Part shown: positions 1 through 4,961 of the stretch, piece by piece | How the letters are laid out: every line of letters begins with the position of its first letter | Position numbering within the stretch: position 1 is the first letter of the stretch | Assembly: GCA_944381295.1 (NCBI GenBank) | Contig: CALWKP010000110.1 | Span: forward strand, 1-5,461 | From: an uncultured Clostridia bacterium | GTDB taxonomy: Bacteria; Bacillota; Clostridia; Oscillospirales; Acutalibacteraceae | DNA: 5,461 bases | Direction: 5' to 3' | Translations under genes and position numbers: made by a program | Notes under the pieces: generated by a model | The model's input: the letters and a program-made list of their open reading frames with translations, nothing else | Told to the model about the DNA's origin: nothing | The model's database searches: none

Positions 1-1517
1 ATCCACTCGAGGACACGGAGGTTGTCGCCGAAGCCCGGCCAAATGAAGTGGCCTTCGTCGTCAAGACGGAACCAGTTGACATTGAAGATCTTCGGAGCCT
101 TGTCGCCGAGCTTTTTGCCCATTTCGATCCAGTGTGCGAAATAATCGCCCATGTGATAGCCGCAGAACGGGAGCATCGCCATCGGGTCGCGGCGGACAAC
201 ACCAACTGCGCCGGCAGCGGCAGCGGTGGTCTCGGAAGCCATGATGGAGCCTACGAATACACCGTTGTTCCAGTCACGGGACTGATAAACCAGCGGAGTG
301 GTCTGCGCACGGCGGCCGCCAAAGATGATCGCGGAGATCGGCACGCCGGTACCCTTGTCGAATTCGTCGCTGATGCACGGGCAGTTCTTTGCCGGAGCGG
401 TGAAACGGCTGTTCGGATGTGCGCCCTTCTTGTCGGAAGTCTTGCCGTTCCAGGGTTCGCCGGTCCAGTCTTTTGCGTTCTCCGGCGGGTTCTTGTCGAG
501 GCCTTCCCACCAAACCGTGTTGTCGTCCAGGTTGTGGGCAACGTTGGTGAAGATGGTACCGGATTTTGTGGAAGCCAGAGCGTTCGGGTTGGATTTCGCG
601 TTGGTACCCGGAGCAACGCCGAAGAAGCCGTTTTCGGGGTTGATCGCCCACAGACGTCCGTCAGGACCGATCTGCATCCAGGCAATATCATCGCCGACAG
701 TCCATACTTTGTAGCCTTTGCTCTTGTAGACCTCCGGCGGGATCAGCATAGCGAGGTTGGTCTTGCCGCATGCAGACGGGAACGCAGCAGCAACATATTT
801 GATTTCACCCTGCGGATTCTCGATACCGAGGATGAGCATATGCTCAGCCATCCAGCCCTGGGTCTTGCCGAGATAAGAAGCAATACGGAGAGCAAAGCAT
901 TTTTTGCCGAGCAGAACATTTCCGCCGTAACCGGAGTTGACAGAGATAATGGTGTTATCCTCCGGGAAGTGGCAGATATAACGGTTTTCAGGATCGATAT
1001 TGACTTTGCAGTGCAGGCCCTTGACCCATTCTTCGCTGTCGCCGAGAGCTTCCCAGACCTTGGTGCCTACACGGGTCATGATGCACATGTTGAGTACAAC
1101 ATAGATGGAGTCGGTAAGTTCCACACCGATCTTGGAGAGCGGGGAACCGATCGGACCCATGGAATACGGAATGACATACATGGTGCGGCCTTTATAGCTG
1201 CCCCTTGCGATGTCATAGAGCATTTTATAAGCTTTCTGGGGTTCCATCCAGTGGTTGGTGGGGCCGGCATCTTCTTCCTTGCGGGAGCAGATAAAGGTCC
1301 TGTCTTCTACACGGGCAACGTCGTTGACAGCGGTGCGGTGCAGATAGCAGTTCGGTAATTTTTCCTGATTGAGCTTTATCATTTCCCCGGTGGAGCACGC
1401 TTCCGCGCGCAGCGCTTCGATCTGCTCCTCAGAGCCGTCGATCCAGACGACCTGATCCGGAGTGACTAAAGCTTTCATTTCGTCAATCCAGCTTAACACA
1501 GATTTATTGGTGGTCAT
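1..1517 (-). CDS. pckG: Phosphoenolpyruvate carboxykinase (GTP), 3' end cut by window edge
   Basis: GTP-type PEP carboxykinase, a cytosolic enzyme interconverting oxaloacetate + GTP with PEP + CO2 + GDP. It can serve gluconeogenesis or, in fermenters, CO2-fixing anaplerosis. About 505 codons are visible. Family motifs appear in order: NHWM (88-91), YGGN (197-200), GKKCFALR (204-211) with a Lys and His226 as metal ligands, the P-loop FPSACGKTN (246-254) with the hyper-reactive Cys250, GDDIAWM (275-281) with the metal Asp277, FGGRR (399-403), and WPGFGDN near the cut end. Comparison with ~600-residue relatives suggests roughly 90 C-terminal residues lie outside the window. The ATG at 1517 is chosen because AAGGAGA (1524-1530) precedes it at good spacing. 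It has its own promoter region and follows a terminator, so it is probably transcribed separately from tsaD. No frameshift was seen. The family call is secure because the GTP-type P-loop and C-terminal motifs are unmistakable. Confidence 0.97.
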   Translation of the reverse strand, partial: MTTNKSVLSWIDEMKALVTPDQVVWIDGSEEQIEALRAEACSTGEMIKLNQEKLPNCYLHRTAVNDVARVEDRTFICSRKEEDAGPTNHWMEPQKAYKMLYDIARGSYKGRTMYVIPYSMGPIGSPLSKIGVELTDSIYVVLNMCIMTRVGTKVWEALGDSEEWVKGLHCKVNIDPENRYICHFPEDNTIISVNSGYGGNVLLGKKCFALRIASYLGKTQGWMAEHMLILGIENPQGEIKYVAAAFPSACGKTNLAMLIPPEVYKSKGYKVWTVGDDIAWMQIGPDGRLWAINPENGFFGVAPGTNAKSNPNALASTKSGTIFTNVAHNLDDNTVWWEGLDKNPPENAKDWTGEPWNGKTSDKKGAHPNSRFTAPAKNCPCISDEFDKGTGVPISAIIFGGRRAQTTPLVYQSRDWNNGVFVGSIMASETTAAAAGAVGVVRRDPMAMLPFCGYHMGDYFAHWIEMGKKLGDKAPKIFNVNWFRLDDEGHFIWPGFGDNLRVLEW

Positions 1518-1523
1518 AAGCTT

Positions 1524-1530
1524 TCTCCTT
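1524..1530 (-). promoter_or_regulatory. Ribosome-binding site of pckG
   Basis: On the minus strand this reads AAGGAGA, six bases before the ATG at 1517. It fixes the pckG start. A small GGCC-GUAU-GGCC stem lies directly upstream. Confidence 0.8.
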
Positions 1531-1532
1531 CC

Positions 1533-1544
1533 GGCCATACGGCC
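1533..1544 (-). other. Small GGCC hairpin in the pckG leader
   Basis: GGCC-ATAC-GGCC can form a 4-bp all-GC stem with a 4-base loop, two bases upstream of the pckG ribosome-binding site in the predicted short leader. It may be a 5' stabilising stem or may tune ribosome access. It is short enough to be chance. Confidence 0.3.
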
Positions 1545-1560
1545 TAACGCATTTGTTCTT

Positions 1561-1589
1561 ATTATAATACAAATCTTTCCAAGAATCAA
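1561..1589 (-). promoter_or_regulatory. Sigma-A-type promoter of pckG
   Basis: On the minus strand a perfect TATAAT -10 box (1561-1566) lies exactly 17 bases from TTGATT (1584-1589), four of six matches to the -35 consensus. Transcription would start near 1554, giving a leader of about 37 bases that includes the ribosome-binding site. The A/T-rich stretch upstream could also act as an UP element. The direction, position and spacing fit pckG only. Confidence 0.75.
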
Positions 1590-1604
1590 TGTCCAAATTG
1601 TGAA

Positions 1605-1622
1605 TTGTTAAAATTTTAGCAA
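1605..1622. promoter_or_regulatory. Rex-box-like operator upstream of pckG
   Basis: The 18-base sequence is TTGTTAA-AATT-TTAGCAA. It matches the clostridial Rex operator form TTGTTAA-N4-TTAACAA at 13 of 14 defined bases. Rex is the NADH/NAD+-sensing transcription factor of Gram-positive bacteria. The centre is about 60 bases upstream of the predicted start and 15 bases upstream of the -35 box, rather than over the promoter. That placement is unusual for simple repression and could suit an activator or one site of a multi-site operator. Additional TTGTGAA half-sites flank it (1598-1604 and 1630-1636). The match is seen; Rex binding is inferred. The local A/T richness raises the chance-match rate. 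Confidence 0.5.
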
Positions 1623-1666
1623 AAGTGTTTTGTGAATCATAACAAATAGAATCTTTCATATTTTTT

Positions 1667-1691
1667 AAAAAAGACGGCTTTATCCGACTTC
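1667..1691 (-). terminator. Intrinsic terminator overlapping the tsaD stop codon
   Basis: On the minus strand GAAGTCGG (1684-1691) pairs with CCGTCTTT (1670-1677) around a 6-base loop that contains the TAA stop, with one T-T mismatch and one wobble. A run of six T follows or overlaps the end of the stem. This is a compact, moderate-strength intrinsic terminator that begins inside the last tsaD codons. It separates tsaD from the pckG promoter. Confidence 0.55.
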
Positions 1692-2690
1692 TATGGGCAT
1701 TGTTGCGCAAGCATTTAAATTGCAGCTTGCTTTTTTGCCGTTTTGGTATTCATAATACCCCTGGGACGCAACCATCGCGGCATTGTCTCCGCAAAGACTG
1801 AGTTCCGGACGATAGAATTCCCATCCGCGTTTTGCACATTCCTGTGAGAGCGTTTCCCGCAGCAGACGGTTTGCAGAAACGCCTCCCGCGATCACGATCC
1901 TGCGGCTGCTGGTATCCTCTGCGGCACGCAGGGTGTTGCGCACCAGACAATCCACAGCAGTTTTCCGGAACGACGCAGCAAGGTCCTCCGTCGAAATGGT
2001 TGCCCCTTTTTGGGATGCGTTGTGGAGCAGGTTGATGACAGCCGTTTTCAGGCCGGAAAAGCTGAAATCGTAGGGTGCGCCTTCCACAGATGGCCGCGGC
2101 AGCCGATAGGCGTCCGGATTGCCGGCTTCGGCGAGCTTGTCCAGATGTACCCCGCCGGGATACGGCATCCCCATGGCGCGTGCGGCCTTGTCAAATGCTT
2201 CGCCGGCAGCGTCGTCACGGGTCTGGCCCAGGACATGCAGGGATGTATAGCTTTCCACAGATACCAGATGCGTATGGCCGCCGGAAACCACCAGACACAA
2301 GAACGGCGGTTCCAGAGAAGGATTGCTCAGATAATTCGCCGCGATATGGGAGCGCAGATGATGCACCGGGACCAGCGGGAGCCCGGATGACATCGAGAGC
2401 CCTTTGGCAAAATTGACGCCGACAAGAAGCGCGCCGATCAGACCGGGGGCATAAGTAACCGCAATGGCATCCACCTGGTCAAGCGTACAGCCGGACTGCT
2501 CCAAAGCTTCGCGGACGACCCCGCAGATCGCTTCCGAATGGCGGCGCGAAGCGATTTCCGGAACGACGCCGCCGTACAATTTATGCTCTTCCACCTGCGA
2601 CGCGATGACAGAGGATAAAATCTTCCGTCCATCTTCCACAACGGCAGCGGCAGTTTCATCACAAGAACTTTCAATTCCTAAAATACGCAT
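1680..2690 (-). CDS. tsaD: tRNA N6-adenosine threonylcarbamoyltransferase TsaD
   Basis: TsaD (Gcp/YgjD/Kae1 family) transfers the threonylcarbamoyl group from threonylcarbamoyl-AMP to A37 of ANN-decoding tRNAs, working in the cytoplasm with TsaB and TsaE. The protein has 336 residues, the usual bacterial length. An ASKHA-fold start GIESSCDET lies at residues 5-13. The metal-binding HxxxH is H111/H115 within VHHLRSH, VSGGHT is at 135-140, GQTRDDAAGEAFDKAAR at 155-171, FSFSGLKTAV at 209-218, GGVSANRLLR at 269-278, and the last metal ligand D302 in LCGDNAAM. The ATG at 2690 is preceded by AGAGG eight bases away. It lies 38 bases after the flavoprotein stop, so cotranscription is likely, and it ends at a terminator. 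The usual acidic/small residues between the two histidines are replaced by Arg-Ser. Identity is secure. Confidence 0.98.
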   Translation of the reverse strand: MRILGIESSCDETAAAVVEDGRKILSSVIASQVEEHKLYGGVVPEIASRRHSEAICGVVREALEQSGCTLDQVDAIAVTYAPGLIGALLVGVNFAKGLSMSSGLPLVPVHHLRSHIAANYLSNPSLEPPFLCLVVSGGHTHLVSVESYTSLHVLGQTRDDAAGEAFDKAARAMGMPYPGGVHLDKLAEAGNPDAYRLPRPSVEGAPYDFSFSGLKTAVINLLHNASQKGATISTEDLAASFRKTAVDCLVRNTLRAAEDTSSRRIVIAGGVSANRLLRETLSQECAKRGWEFYRPELSLCGDNAAMVASQGYYEYQNGKKASCNLNACATMPIEVG

Positions 2691-2708
2691 GTAGTATTCC
2701 TCTTTTCT

Positions 2709-2724
2709 GCGCGGTCATACGCGC
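2709..2724 (-). other. GC-rich hairpin upstream of the tsaD ribosome-binding site
   Basis: GCGCG (2709-2713) and CGCGC (2720-2724) form a perfect 5-bp stem with a 6-base loop in the 38-base gap before tsaD. It ends about six bases from the AGAGG ribosome-binding site. No T-run follows on the minus strand, so it is not a terminator. It might insulate or modulate tsaD translation, or be chance in GC-rich sequence. Confidence 0.3.
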
Positions 2725-2728
2725 CGGA

Positions 2729-3442
2729 TCATGATTTCCACGGGCATCCGCCGTTGAGCCAGCCTTGCGCCCGCCAGTATTCTTTATCGATATGGCCATC
2801 GGGATTGCGCTGGTTGATCGCGCGCATCACGCGGAACATCAGCCGGAAACGGATCCCGGGATGCGGCGGCCGGTCAAGCGACCGAAAAAAGCGTACCGCA
2901 GTGGTATCCAACTTTTTTTGCAGTTTCCGGGAACGCTCCGGCGGGATATCGCCCCAACTGGCAGCGCGCATAGCGATACCGAATTCGAAAAGTTTGCTGA
3001 TTCCCCAATAAGACAACACCCGTCGGATGGACTGGGCGGCTTCGCGGTTCCCCGCGCCCGCGGCAGTGGTGACGACCAGGGCTGATTTTTGGAACAGTTC
3101 CGGGAACGGCCGGTGGATTGTGAAACAGTGGCCGAAATGGTCCAGAAAGGCTTTCATCTGGCCGGACATGTCCATGACATAGACCGGCGTGGAAAAAATC
3201 AGGCCATCGGCTTCCAGCATTGCCTGTTCGATGGGGGCGATTTGGGTGCGGTGCGGACAAAGCTCCCGTCCTTTCAGGATGCAGGCAAAACAGCCGGTAC
3301 AAAAGCAGGGAGCGTCATGCGGCAGAAAAAATTCCGTAAAGGAAACCTCACCCTGCCGCAAAAGGGACTGTTTGATTTTTTCCACGGTGGCGTAGGTGTT
3401 TTTCTTTCTGGGGCCGCTGTGGATGATACAAATTTTTTTCAT
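2729..3442 (-). CDS. Flavodoxin-fold NAD(P)H-dependent oxidoreductase with a cysteine cluster (iron-sulfur flavoprotein-like)
   Basis: A 237-residue cytosolic protein of the NADPH-dependent FMN reductase / iron-sulfur flavoprotein family. The N-terminal strand KKICIIHSG leads into the FMN-phosphate loop GPRKKNT (10-16). A cysteine cluster follows: C46, C48, C51, C54 and C62, with C48-x2-C51-x2-C54-x7-C62 resembling the compact [4Fe-4S] motif of Isf proteins. STPVYVMDMSGQMKAFLDH (84-102) is the second flavin-contact region and TTAAGAG (125-131) the third. The C-terminus has the D..YW...GW pattern common in clostridial members. The ATG at 3442 is chosen because the fold begins immediately and AGGAAG (3452-3457) lies nine bases upstream; a longer frame to 3577 only adds repeat-derived sequence. 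The substrate is unknown; the cluster is inferred from cysteine spacing. tsaD follows 38 bases downstream, suggesting one transcript. Confidence 0.88.
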   Translation of the reverse strand: MKKICIIHSGPRKKNTYATVEKIKQSLLRQGEVSFTEFFLPHDAPCFCTGCFACILKGRELCPHRTQIAPIEQAMLEADGLIFSTPVYVMDMSGQMKAFLDHFGHCFTIHRPFPELFQKSALVVTTAAGAGNREAAQSIRRVLSYWGISKLFEFGIAMRAASWGDIPPERSRKLQKKLDTTAVRFFRSLDRPPHPGIRFRLMFRVMRAINQRNPDGHIDKEYWRAQGWLNGGCPWKS

Positions 3443-3475
3443 ACAAGAGTTCTTCCTGGAACAGCATAGAAATTT

Positions 3476-3498
3476 TCCGGCTCCCTGAAAAAGCCGGA
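3476..3498. other. Seven-base-pair hairpin at the flavoprotein-proximal end of the repeat array
   Basis: TCCGGCT (3476-3482) and AGCCGGA (3492-3498) are perfect inverted arms around a 9-base loop. It is the strongest simple stem in the array and lies 33 bases upstream of the flavoprotein ATG. No T-run follows on the minus strand, so it does not look like a terminator for the upstream genes; it may be an mRNA-processing or stability element. Confidence 0.4.
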
Positions 3499-3783
3499 GC
3501 GCCCGCAAAATCCTGCTTTCTAGAAAATCCTGGTTCTCCTGCGGCCTGCTCTTCGAAAAAGTCCGGTTTCGCGGCAAACGGTTCTCCGGAAAAGTCCGAC
3601 TCTGTGACAGCTTTTTTCAGGAAAACTTTGACCGCCGGCGGATTGCATTCCGAAAAGCCCGATTGCCCGGCAGCCGATTTTTAAAAAAGCCCAGTTGCCC
3701 GGCAACCCTGACCTCTGAAAATGCAACTTCCCGGGGAATACTGTTTTCCGGAAACGCTGGCCCACAACGTTGTCGAAATCTAG
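3476..3783. repeat. Degenerate ~33-bp tandem repeats built of alternating palindromes
   Basis: This stretch holds about nine diverged units of roughly 33 bases. Each carries two dyads. The first type resembles TTTTC-GAAAA: TTTCTAGAAA (3517-3526), TTCGAA (3552-3557), TCCGGA (3585-3590), TTTTC-AG-GAAAA (3614-3625), TTCCGAA (3648-3654), TTTTTAAAAA (3678-3687) and TTTCCGGAAA (3745-3754). The second type lies midway: CTGTGACAG (3602-3610), CCGCCGGCGG (3632-3641), TGCCCGGCA (3664-3672), GTTGCCCGGCAAC (3694-3706), TTCCCGGGGAA (3728-3738) and ACAACGTTGT (3764-3773). The sequences differ while self-complementarity is kept. It fills the 355-base gap between two genes. It is not a CRISPR array, since there are no conserved direct repeats separated by unique spacers. 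Its function is unknown. Confidence 0.75.
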
Positions 3784-3797
3784 CAAGGACAGGAATC

Positions 3798-4355
3798 TCA
3801 CAGATGAAAATACGCCTTGATCTTTTGCGCCGCAATGTCGGGAGACAAATGAGAATTATCGATTTTCAGATAATTCTCAAACGGGAGTTCCCCGTCAAAG
3901 CTTTCCAGACGGTAGTTCCGGTCGTCCTCGATTAGTTTGCGGTTTGACCAGTCAAGATAATTTTTGGAAGCCTTATGTTTCAGCCTATTTTCGGTCGCAT
4001 TGCGTTGCAAGCGGATTTCCTGCGGCGCAACAAGCTCCACATAATAAAATTCCGTTTTGGGGTCTCTTTCCCGGAAAATCGTTTTGATGTGTTCGACATA
4101 TTCCCAATCAGCAGGGTCGTCAAAAGCCCACTGAAAGGTGAAGATCAACCCATAGAGACCGGACGAAGCAAATTCTTCAAAAATGACTTCTCTTAGCCTG
4201 GTGATGGTTTCTTTATGATAAGTACCAAAAATTTCAAGAACCGGTTCGATGGTCATATGGTTGTGAAAGAGCCGCAGAGGGGTGATTTTCATGAGTTCCT
4301 GGCCAACGGTCATTTTTCCTACAGCAGCGTTTCCGATGAGAAATACTAATTTCAC
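3798..4355 (-). CDS. P-loop NTPase / small-molecule kinase-like protein of unknown substrate
   Basis: A 185-residue protein of a P-loop kinase-like family often labelled 'AAA family ATPase' or 'shikimate kinase-like' in firmicutes; the real substrate is not known to me. The N-terminal strand KLVFLIG leads into the Walker A loop GNAAVGKMT (8-16). A striking HNHMTIEP follows at 31-38, in the place where nucleoside/shikimate-type kinases bind substrate. An Arg-rich segment R115, R118, R124 (in RLQRNATENR) resembles the lid that closes over ATP phosphates. The start is GTG at 4355, supported by AAAGGAAG (4363-4370) seven bases upstream and by the immediate start of the fold. It is noticeably AT-richer than rimI and tsaD; one 60-base sample (4201-4260) counts 37% GC against 63-67% in samples of those genes. 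A 144-base gap separates it from rimI, so it may be an acquired insert. Family membership is fairly sure, function is not. Confidence 0.85.
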   Translation of the reverse strand: MKLVFLIGNAAVGKMTVGQELMKITPLRLFHNHMTIEPVLEIFGTYHKETITRLREVIFEEFASSGLYGLIFTFQWAFDDPADWEYVEHIKTIFRERDPKTEFYYVELVAPQEIRLQRNATENRLKHKASKNYLDWSNRKLIEDDRNYRLESFDGELPFENYLKIDNSHLSPDIAAQKIKAYFHL

Positions 4356-4362
4356 ACAGTCA

Positions 4363-4370
4363 CTTCCTTT
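4363..4370 (-). promoter_or_regulatory. Ribosome-binding site deciding the GTG start of the kinase-like gene
   Basis: On the minus strand this reads AAAGGAAG, seven bases before the GTG at 4355. It supports a GTG start directly before the first beta-strand of the P-loop fold. The same octamer with the same spacing precedes the TTG start of the phosphatase gene. Confidence 0.7.
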
Positions 4371-4465
4371 GACAATGTCTTCCCGTCAGGCTGGTTTTCT
4401 GCAGCCATTGCATTATCGCAGCGAAAAACGGAATATCCCCGGCAAAAGCAACTCAGACATTCGCA

Positions 4466-4493
4466 GGGTGCAAAAGGTTTGTTGACCGCACCC
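4466..4493 (-). other. Hairpin just after the rimI stop
   Basis: GGGTGC (4466-4471) pairs with GCACCC (4488-4493), with an inner GGT/ACC stem (4476-4478 with 4485-4487) and an AAAA bulge. It begins six bases beyond the rimI TAG. No T-run follows on the minus strand, so it is not a standard intrinsic terminator. It could protect the 3' end of the rimI transcript or act with a factor. The rest of the 144-base gap (4356-4499) shows no convincing promoter. Confidence 0.4.
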
Positions 4494-4499
4494 CGAAAT

Positions 4500-4961
4500 C
4501 TAACCGGCGTTTTCAAAAAAAAGCGTAAAAATCAGGGCGTCCTCTTCGGGCGAGCGGTAAAAACGCTTGCGGCGGCCTTCTTCCCGGAACCCCATCTCCC
4601 GGTAGAGCGAGATCGCGGCTTCGTTGGACTGACGGACTTCCAGGGATAAAAACCGGCATCCGGAGGCTTGGCACTGCTGCGCAAGCGCAGCCATCAACGC
4701 CCGCCCGATCCCGTGCCGCCGAAATTCCGGGGCTACCGCAACATTATCCGTATACGCTTCGTCGAGCGCAACATGCATCCCCGCATACCCGGCAGCGTTT
4801 CCCGCGAGGACCGCTACCACAAAATACGCCTGCGGGTTTGTAAGCTCTTCTTCCAGCGCGGACCGGCTCCAGGGCTCCGAAAAGCACTGCTGTTCGAGCG
4901 CTGCGATGGCATCAAGGTGCTCCGCGGCCATGCGGACAATCGTGATCTCCTGACCGCTCAC
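4500..4961 (-). CDS. rimI: Ribosomal protein bS18 alanine N-acetyltransferase RimI (GNAT family)
   Basis: RimI acetylates the N-terminal alanine of ribosomal protein bS18 using acetyl-CoA. The 153-residue length is typical. The GNAT acetyl-CoA pyrophosphate loop R81-x-x-G84-x-G86 follows the strand TDNVAVAPEF. LSLEVRQSN (105-113) gives the catalytic Glu108, and Tyr120 in AISLYREMGF lies twelve residues later, the same spacing as the Glu/Tyr pair of characterised RimI. An N-terminal EQQCFSEPWS segment is also characteristic. The start is GTG at 4961, overlapping the phosphatase TGA as GTGA, behind a very strong AAGGAGG-type ribosome-binding site (4969-4974); translation is therefore coupled and independently well initiated. 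RimI is commonly encoded beside TsaB and TsaD; here tsaD is about 1.8 kb further on and tsaB is not in the window. A generic GNAT function cannot be excluded, but the motifs favour RimI. Confidence 0.92.
   Translation of the reverse strand: MSGQEITIVRMAAEHLDAIAALEQQCFSEPWSRSALEEELTNPQAYFVVAVLAGNAAGYAGMHVALDEAYTDNVAVAPEFRRHGIGRALMAALAQQCQASGCRFLSLEVRQSNEAAISLYREMGFREEGRRKRFYRSPEEDALIFTLFFENAG

Larger units (their letters stand above)
3439..3801 (-). pseudogene. Possible 11-residue-repeat protein gene interrupted by one TAG
   Basis: Between the kinase-like gene and the flavoprotein gene runs one minus-strand frame of 120 codons. Its GTG (3801) overlaps the kinase TGA as GTGA, and its TGA (3439-3441) overlaps the flavoprotein ATG as ATGA. 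A single TAG at 3520-3522 (codon 94) interrupts it. The product would be Arg/Phe/Gly-rich with 11-residue units each led by Phe, at residues 17, 28, 39, 50, 60, 71, 82, 93 and 104; examples are FQRSGLPGNWA, FRRTVCRETGL and FRRAGRRRTRI. All spacings are 11 except one of 10, so indels keep the frame. The TAG sits where another unit has CAG (Gln), so one C-to-T change would explain it. No good ribosome-binding site precedes the GTG, so expression would depend on coupling. I recognise no family. Because the DNA repeat length is itself near 33, an open frame is weak evidence; a non-coding array remains equally possible. Confidence 0.35.

Noticed and set aside
48..1358. A 436-codon open frame on the plus strand
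   Set aside because: It is entirely antisense to pckG, whose motifs are unmistakable. The predicted product resembles no family I know, and the openness follows from the codon bias of the real gene.
1544..1552. Two-codon ATG-CGT-TAG upstream frame in the pckG leader
   Set aside because: It has no ribosome-binding site and would sit only a few bases after the predicted transcription start.
1504..1710. A 68-codon minus-strand frame spanning the pckG promoter region
   Set aside because: It covers the terminator, operator and promoter, lacks a ribosome-binding site, and its low-complexity composition reflects AT-rich intergenic DNA.
2010..2390. Plus-strand open frames opposite tsaD
   Set aside because: They are antisense shadows of a complete, motif-rich tsaD, with no ribosome-binding site worth noting.
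3463..3491. Possible promoter for the flavoprotein gene (TTTTCA, 17 bases, TATGCT)
   Set aside because: Only four of six bases match at each box, and the predicted start would fall on the ribosome-binding site.
3443..3577. N-terminal extension of the flavoprotein by 45 residues
   Set aside because: The extra residues come from the repeat array, lie before the first beta-strand of the flavodoxin fold, and the internal ATG has its own ribosome-binding site.
3427..3684. Plus-strand frame through the repeats with units such as SPEKSGFAANG
   Set aside because: It has no start codon or ribosome-binding site, and further units in the same frame contain stops, unlike the minus-strand frame.
3476..3783. 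CRISPR array
   Set aside because: The periodic units are diverged along their whole length, with no constant repeat and unique spacer pattern and no cas genes nearby.
4412..4417. GATAAT as a -10 box for the kinase-like gene
   Set aside because: No acceptable -35 box lies 15-19 bases upstream of it on the minus strand.
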